DNA from: Candidatus Intestinimonas stercorigallinarum
Lineage (GTDB): Bacteria; Bacillota; Clostridia; Oscillospirales; Oscillospiraceae
NCBI GenBank assembly: GCA_019115345.1
Contig: DXDV01000030.1
Coordinates: forward strand, 1 to 10,190
Direction of reading: 5' to 3'
DNA length: 10,190 nucleotides
A model generated the notes under the pieces. That model saw nothing but the letters and a program-made list of their open reading frames with translations. It ran no database searches and was not told where the DNA came from. A program made the translations under genes and the position numbers. This document shows positions 6,394-10,190 of the stretch, piece after piece (the first letter of the stretch is position 1; every line of letters begins with the position of its first letter).

Positions 6394-7223
6394 GGCCCCT
6401 CCTTCCGGGAACGGGGGGTACCCATTCCCCGGAATTTTTCGTAGCGCCGCTGGGCGAAGTCCCCCTCCCGGACCACCCGGTCCAGGGCGCGGGACAGCGC
6501 CCGGTCCACCGCCACAAAGGCGGCCTGGGGATTTTCATGGGCCCCTCCCGGCGGCTCGGGAATGATCTCGTCGGCGGCGCCCAGCGCCACCAGGTCCTGG
6601 GCGGTGAGCTTCATGATCTCAGCCGCCTCGCCGGCCCGGCCGGAGTCCTTCCACAGGATGGAGGCAAAGCCCTCCGGGGAGAGGACGGAGTAGACGGCGT
6701 TTTCCAGCATGAGCACCCGGTTGGCCACGGCCAGAGCCAGAGCCCCGCCGCTGCCGCCCTCGCCGGTGACAATGGTGATCACCGGCACGTCCAGGCTGCT
6801 CATAAGGGCCAGGGTGGAGGCGATGGCCTCCCCCTGTCCCCGGGCCTCGGCCTCCAGGCCGGGGTAAGCGCCGGGGGTATCCACAAAGGTGATGACCGGC
6901 CGGCGGAACTTCTCGGCCTGGCGCATGAGGCGCTGGGCCTTCCGGTAGCCCTCCGGCCCGGGCATGCCGAAGTTATAGACCATGTTCTCTTCCAGGCTCT
7001 TGCCCTTCCGGTGGCCGATGACGGTGACCGGATGGCCCTTGTAGAGGGCCACCCCGCCCAGAATGGCGGGGTCCTCCCGGCACTGCCGGTCCCCCTTGCA
7101 CTCGAAGAAGTCGGTGAACAGGGCGGAGATATAGTCTGCCGTGCCGGGCCGTCCGGCGTGCCGGGCCAGGGCGACGCGCTCGCCCGCGGTGATCTCAGCC
7201 ACGGTCCTCACCTCGTTTCTCAT
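6390..7223 (-). CDS. accA: Acetyl-CoA carboxylase carboxyltransferase subunit alpha AccA
   Basis: A protein of up to 277 residues, half of the carboxyltransferase that moves CO2 from carboxybiotin on AccB to acetyl-CoA. Crotonase-fold motifs: CKGDRQCREDPAI (42-54), GHRKG (70-74), FVDTPGAYPG (113-122), the oxyanion loop GEGGSGGALA (154-163) and LSPEGFASILW (181-191). It lacks much of the N-terminal helical region of the longer (about 319-residue) E. coli protein, which is usual in Firmicutes. The start is uncertain: ATG 7223 overlaps accD by 29 bases and has no clear ribosome binding site, whereas GTG 7202 (270 residues) has GAGG motifs upstream and overlaps accD by 8 bases. Close coupling to accD fits the equimolar heterotetramer. 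Confidence 0.95.
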   Translation of the reverse strand: MRNEVRTVAEITAGERVALARHAGRPGTADYISALFTDFFECKGDRQCREDPAILGGVALYKGHPVTVIGHRKGKSLEENMVYNFGMPGPEGYRKAQRLMRQAEKFRRPVITFVDTPGAYPGLEAEARGQGEAIASTLALMSSLDVPVITIVTGEGGSGGALALAVANRVLMLENAVYSVLSPEGFASILWKDSGRAGEAAEIMKLTAQDLVALGAADEIIPEPPGGAHENPQAAFVAVDRALSRALDRVVREGDFAQRRYEKFRGMGTPRSRKEGP

Positions 7224-8079
7224 GGAGTCTCAGCAACAGGGAGAGGGTCTCCCGCAGCTGCCCCCGGGGGACGATCCGGTCCACGAAGCCGTGCTCCTCC
7301 AGGTACTCGGAGCGCTGGAAGCCCTCGGGCAGGGTCTGGCCGATGGTCTGCTCGATGACCCGGGGGCCGGCGAAGCCGATGAGGGCGCCCGGCTCGGCCA
7401 GGGTCACATCGCCCAGGGAGGCGAAGGAGGCGGTGACGCCGCCGGTGGTGGGGTGGGTGAACACGGAGATGTAGAAGCCGCCGTGCTCGCTGAACCGGGC
7501 CAGGGCGGCGCTGGTCTTGGCCATCTGCATGAGGGACAAGATGCCCTCCTGCATCCGGGCGCCGCCGCTGGCGGAGAAGATGACGAGGGGCAGGCCCGCC
7601 CGGTCGGCGTACTCGATGGCCCGGGTGACCTTCTCCCCCACCGCCGCCCCCATGCTGCCCATGAGGAAGCGGCTGTCCAGCACGGCAAAGACCGCCTTGC
7701 GCCCGTCGATCTTGCCCCGGGCGGTGATCACGCCCTCGGTGAGGCCGGTGGACTTCCGGGCGGCCTGGATCTTATCGTCATAGCCGGGGAATTTCAGCGC
7801 GTTGGGGGCGGCGAGCTTCTCGTCCAGCTCCCGGAAGCTCTTGGAGTCCAGGAGCATGCTCAGCCGCAGATAGGCCCCCACCGGGTGGTGGTAGCCGCAT
7901 TTGGGGCACACATACAGCGTGCGGGCCAGCTCGGTTTTCGGCACCATGGCCCCGCAGTCGGGGCATTTGCCAAAGACCGCCTTGGCCAGATGCTTGCGGG
8001 GAACATCCGTCTCCTTGCCCTCACGGCGGGCTTTGAGCTGGATCATGCGCTCCCGGCGCTGAAGAAAGGAATCCATCAT
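7195..8079 (-). CDS. accD: Acetyl-CoA carboxylase carboxyltransferase subunit beta AccD
   Basis: A 294-residue carboxyltransferase beta subunit with an N-terminal four-cysteine zinc ribbon: Cys39-x2-Cys42 and Cys58-x2-Cys61. The crotonase-fold domain follows, with SGGARMQEG (171-179), the PTTGGVTASFA segment (210-220) and GFAGPRVIEQT (235-245) that line the acetyl-CoA site. Length is normal. The ATG directly follows the accC TAA with no gap, and a second ATG lies at the next codon. GAGGG at the end of accC, 7 bases upstream, supports this start. It pairs with AccA, encoded immediately after. Confidence 0.96.
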   Translation of the reverse strand: MMDSFLQRRERMIQLKARREGKETDVPRKHLAKAVFGKCPDCGAMVPKTELARTLYVCPKCGYHHPVGAYLRLSMLLDSKSFRELDEKLAAPNALKFPGYDDKIQAARKSTGLTEGVITARGKIDGRKAVFAVLDSRFLMGSMGAAVGEKVTRAIEYADRAGLPLVIFSASGGARMQEGILSLMQMAKTSAALARFSEHGGFYISVFTHPTTGGVTASFASLGDVTLAEPGALIGFAGPRVIEQTIGQTLPEGFQRSEYLEEHGFVDRIVPRGQLRETLSLLLRLHEKRGEDRG

Positions 8080-9450
8080 TTATTTGCCCTCACAGTCCCA
8101 CTGGAGCAGCTCGTCCATGTGCTGCTCCAAGAAGCCGGTATCATATCTGCCCTTGACGAAGTCGGGCTGGTACAGGATCAGGTGGCACAGGTCCGCCGTG
8201 GTGGGGAAGCCCTCGATGATGAGCTCCTCCAGCGCCCGGCGCATCTTGCGGATGGCCTCCAGCCGGGTGGAGGCGTGGACCACCACTTTGGCGGCCAGGG
8301 AGTCATACCAGGGGGAGAGCTCGCAGCCGTTGAAGAGGGCGGTGTCCACCCGCAGGCCGGGGCCGCCGGGGAGATGGAGGAACTCCACCTTTCCGGGGGC
8401 GGGCCGAAAGCCCTGGATGGGGTCCTCGGCGTTGATGCGGCACTCCAGCGCCCAGCCGTTCTGCCGGACGTCCTCCTGCCGCACCGACAGGGAGAGCCCC
8501 GCCGCGACGCGGATCTGCTCCCGGATGAGGTCCAGGCCGGTGACGAACTCGGTGACCGGATGCTCCACCTGAATTCTGGTGTTCATCTCAATAAAATAGA
8601 AGTTGCCCTCGTGGTCCAGGACGAACTCCACGGTGCCGGCGCTCTGGTAGCCGGCGGCCTGGGCCGCCCGCACCGCCGCCTGGCCCATGGCCGTTCGCAG
8701 CTCCTCGCTCAGGGCCTTGGAGGGGGATTCCTCCATGAGCTTCTGATTCCGGCGCTGGATGGAGCAGTCCCGCTCCCCCAGGTGGACCACGTTGCCCTGG
8801 CTGTCGGCCAGGATCTGGAATTCAATGTGACGGGGGTTGAGGATCAGCTTTTCCACATAGAGCTCCCCGTCCCCAAAGCAGGCCACCGCCTCCGCCTGGG
8901 CGGCGGCATAGAGGGCCGGCAGGTCCTCGGCGGCGTCCACCCGGCGCATGCCCCGTCCGCCGCCGCCGGCGCTGGCCTTGATGAGGACGGGGTAGCCGAT
9001 GGCATTGGCGGTCTCCAACGCCTCCTCAGCGCTGGCGACGGGCCCGTCGGAGCCGGGCACCACCGGCACGCCGTTTGCTCGCATCAGGTCCCGGGCGGCG
9101 GATTTGTTGCCCATCTTCCGGATCACGTCTCCGGAGGGGCCGATGAACTTCAGTCCGCACTGCTGGCACAGATCGGCAAACTCGGCGTTCTCGGAGAGGA
9201 AGCCATATCCGGGGTGGATGGCGTCACAGCCGCTCTCCAGGGCGGCTGTGAGGATGGCGGACATGTTCAGATAGCTCTCCCCCGCCTTGGCGGGTCCAAC
9301 GCACACCGCCTGGGTGGCCAGCTTCACATGGAGGGCGTCGGCGTCGGCGGTGGAATACACCGCCACCGTCTCGATCTCCATCTCCCGGCAGGAGCGGATG
9401 ATCCGCACGGCGATCTCGCCCCGGTTGGCGATCAGGATTCGATGGAACAT
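8080..9450 (-). CDS. accC: Biotin carboxylase AccC
   Basis: A 456-residue ATP-grasp enzyme that carboxylates the biotin on AccB using ATP and bicarbonate, the first half of acetyl-CoA carboxylase. Motifs: ILIANRGEIAVRII at 5-18, HPGYGFLSENAEFA at 79-92, the glycine-rich ATP loop SAGGGGRGM (160-168), and the active-site signature MNTRIQVEHPVTE (289-301) with Arg292 and Glu296. The C-terminal biotin carboxylase domain includes ECRINAED. The length is typical of stand-alone AccC, with no fused carrier domain, consistent with separate accB. It starts 4 bases after the accB stop, with GGGAG about 10 bases upstream. Confidence 0.97.
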   Translation of the reverse strand: MFHRILIANRGEIAVRIIRSCREMEIETVAVYSTADADALHVKLATQAVCVGPAKAGESYLNMSAILTAALESGCDAIHPGYGFLSENAEFADLCQQCGLKFIGPSGDVIRKMGNKSAARDLMRANGVPVVPGSDGPVASAEEALETANAIGYPVLIKASAGGGGRGMRRVDAAEDLPALYAAAQAEAVACFGDGELYVEKLILNPRHIEFQILADSQGNVVHLGERDCSIQRRNQKLMEESPSKALSEELRTAMGQAAVRAAQAAGYQSAGTVEFVLDHEGNFYFIEMNTRIQVEHPVTEFVTGLDLIREQIRVAAGLSLSVRQEDVRQNGWALECRINAEDPIQGFRPAPGKVEFLHLPGGPGLRVDTALFNGCELSPWYDSLAAKVVVHASTRLEAIRKMRRALEELIIEGFPTTADLCHLILYQPDFVKGRYDTGFLEQHMDELLQWDCEGK

Positions 9451-9454
9451 AAAC

Positions 9455-9895
9455 TCACAGCTCCCTGATTTGGAAGAGCGGGGCGTCGTAGCCCACCAGG
9501 TCCCCGTCCTTGGCCAGGACCTCCAGGATCACGCAGTCGCAGGGGGCGGGCACCTCGCTCATCATCTTCATAGCCTCCAGCACACAGAGGGTCTGCCCCT
9601 TCTTCACCGTGTCTCCCACGGAGACGAAGGGGGCCTCTCCCGGCGCCGGGGCGGCGTAAAAGGTCCCCACCAGGGGAGCCTTCACCGCGGTGCCCTCGCT
9701 CTGGGCCGCCGCGGCGGGGGCAGCGGGAGCGGCGACGGCGGCAGGCGCCGTCTCCACCGCCGTCCCGGGAAGCACGGCCGCGGGAGCGGCCGTCTTGCTC
9801 AGCTCCAGGCGCAGATCCCCCAGACGCAGCTTCATCACCGCGGCGGAGGAGGCGTCAAACCGGTCCAGCAGGGCCAGGATATCCGTAAGCTCCAT
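9455..9895 (-). CDS. accB: Biotin carboxyl carrier protein AccB
   Basis: A 146-residue carrier that ferries carboxybiotin between AccC and the AccA-AccD transferase. The C-terminal biotinyl domain (about 72-146) contains VKAPLVGTFY (71-80) and the biotinylation site EAMKM with Lys110. Residues about 35-64 form an Ala/Pro-rich flexible linker that is poorly conserved in sequence, as in other AccB proteins. The N-terminus (ELTDILALLDRFDASSAAVMKLRLGDLRLEL) is the usual short helical segment. The ATG has AGGAG 6 bases upstream and follows the acpP stop by 3 bases. Confidence 0.95.
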   Translation of the reverse strand: MELTDILALLDRFDASSAAVMKLRLGDLRLELSKTAAPAAVLPGTAVETAPAAVAAPAAPAAAAQSEGTAVKAPLVGTFYAAPAPGEAPFVSVGDTVKKGQTLCVLEAMKMMSEVPAPCDCVILEVLAKDGDLVGYDAPLFQIREL

Positions 9896-9898
9896 GGC

Positions 9899-10126
9899 TT
9901 ACTCCTGATGGGCTTCCAGATAGCGGACGATGTCGCCCACCGTCTTCATGTTCTGGAGCTCCTCGTCGTCGATGGCAAAGCCCAGGGCCTCTTCCAGAGC
10001 CATGTTCAGCTCCACGGCGTCCAGGGAGTCGGCCTCCAGGTCCTCCACCAGCCGGGCGTCCATGGTCACGGACTCCAGATCGCAGCTCAGGGTATCCACA
10101 ATCACATCTCTAACCTGTTCAAACAT
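9899..10126 (-). CDS. acpP: Acyl carrier protein AcpP
   Basis: A 75-residue, strongly acidic four-helix carrier that holds growing acyl chains on phosphopantetheine. The attachment Ser34 is in EADSLDAVEL (31-40), the standard ACP signature. The C-terminus (TVGDIVRYLEAHQE) is also typical. It is the first gene of the operon here. GGAG in AAGGAGAAC lies about 8 bases before the ATG. No phosphopantetheinyl transferase gene is in the window, so activation must come from elsewhere. Confidence 0.96.
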   Translation of the reverse strand: MFEQVRDVIVDTLSCDLESVTMDARLVEDLEADSLDAVELNMALEEALGFAIDDEELQNMKTVGDIVRYLEAHQE

Positions 10127-10142
10127 GGTTTGTTCTCCTTCC

Positions 10143-10157
10143 GCCCGCGGCGCGGGC
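10143..10157. repeat. GC hairpin in the acpP 5' leader
   Basis: GCCCGC-GGC-GCGGGC is a 6-bp stem with a 3-base loop, just upstream of the acpP ribosome binding site on the minus strand. No U-tract follows it. If transcription starts near 10157-10160 it would sit at the extreme 5' end of the operon mRNA, where such stems can stabilise transcripts. Confidence 0.4.
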
Positions 10158-10163
10158 TCTTAA

Positions 10164-10190
10164 ATTCTATTATTTTAATTAAATTTTTTT
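10164..10190 (-). promoter_or_regulatory. Possible operon promoter (-10) with overlapping 10-bp palindrome
   Basis: The last 30 bases are strikingly AT-rich within a GC-rich window. On the minus strand TAGAAT at 10164-10169 matches five of six bases of a -10 box. A -35 box at normal spacing would fall at or beyond the window edge, so it cannot be checked. The palindrome TTTAATTAAA (10174-10183) would lie between -10 and -35, a suitable position for a repressor such as the MarR protein encoded at the end of the operon. This is inference, because AT-rich DNA forms such short palindromes easily. Confidence 0.35.

Noticed and set aside
4554..6444. Long plus-strand open frames (4554-5486 and 5428-6444) opposite fabK and fabH
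   Set aside because: No recognisable domain, biased composition, and the opposite strand is clearly fabK and fabH.
7141..9468. 775-codon open frame on the plus strand, antisense to accA, accD and accC
   Set aside because: Same low-complexity shadow pattern; the minus strand encodes full-length carboxylase subunits with intact motifs.
1..10190. CRISPR array, tRNA or rRNA gene, insertion sequence or prophage features
   Set aside because: No regularly spaced direct repeats, tRNA-like cloverleaf, transposase motif or phage gene is visible; the window is almost fully occupied by FASII genes.

Overview
This is a high-GC bacterial window carrying an essentially complete type II fatty acid synthesis (FASII) cluster on the minus strand. 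The gene content is acpP, a four-subunit acetyl-CoA carboxylase, FabK instead of FabI, and a terminal MarR-type regulator. With the strong G/C third-position bias, this suggests a high-GC Clostridia member of the Oscillospiraceae/Flavonifractor kind. That assignment is inference from gene content and my memory of homologues, not from a search.

Layout, left to right: (1) positions 2-502, plus strand, hold the C-terminal part of a gene cut by the window edge, which resembles the ornithine cyclodeaminase / LOR-SDH (TIGR00300, ArgZ/AgrE C-terminal) family. (2) Positions 525-568 hold a strong hairpin between convergent genes, probably a bidirectional terminator. (3) From 10126 down to 581, on the minus strand and in transcription order: acpP, accB, accC, accD, accA, fabH, fabK, fabD, fabG, fabF, fabZ, marR. 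(4) Positions 10127-10190 hold the AT-rich leader of the operon, with a possible -10 element, a 10-bp palindrome and a GC hairpin before the acpP ribosome binding site.

The genes form one pathway. AccABCD makes malonyl-CoA, with biotin carried on AccB. FabD moves malonyl to AcpP. FabH starts the chain with a primer acyl-CoA. FabF elongates, FabG reduces the keto group, FabZ dehydrates, and FabK reduces the enoyl bond. Most junctions are overlaps or gaps of 0-13 bases, as expected of a single translationally coupled operon. The two wider junctions (fabH-fabK, 52 bases; fabZ-marR, 73 bases) each contain a GC-rich palindrome.

The most notable anomaly is an apparent one-base deletion near 1594-1595 in fabF. 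It removes the conserved C-terminal GFGGHN loop from the reading frame, and putting one base back gives a 413-residue protein ending 4 bases before fabZ. No previously undescribed system is evident; apart from the fabF lesion and the candidate regulatory palindromes, this is an ordinary housekeeping locus.
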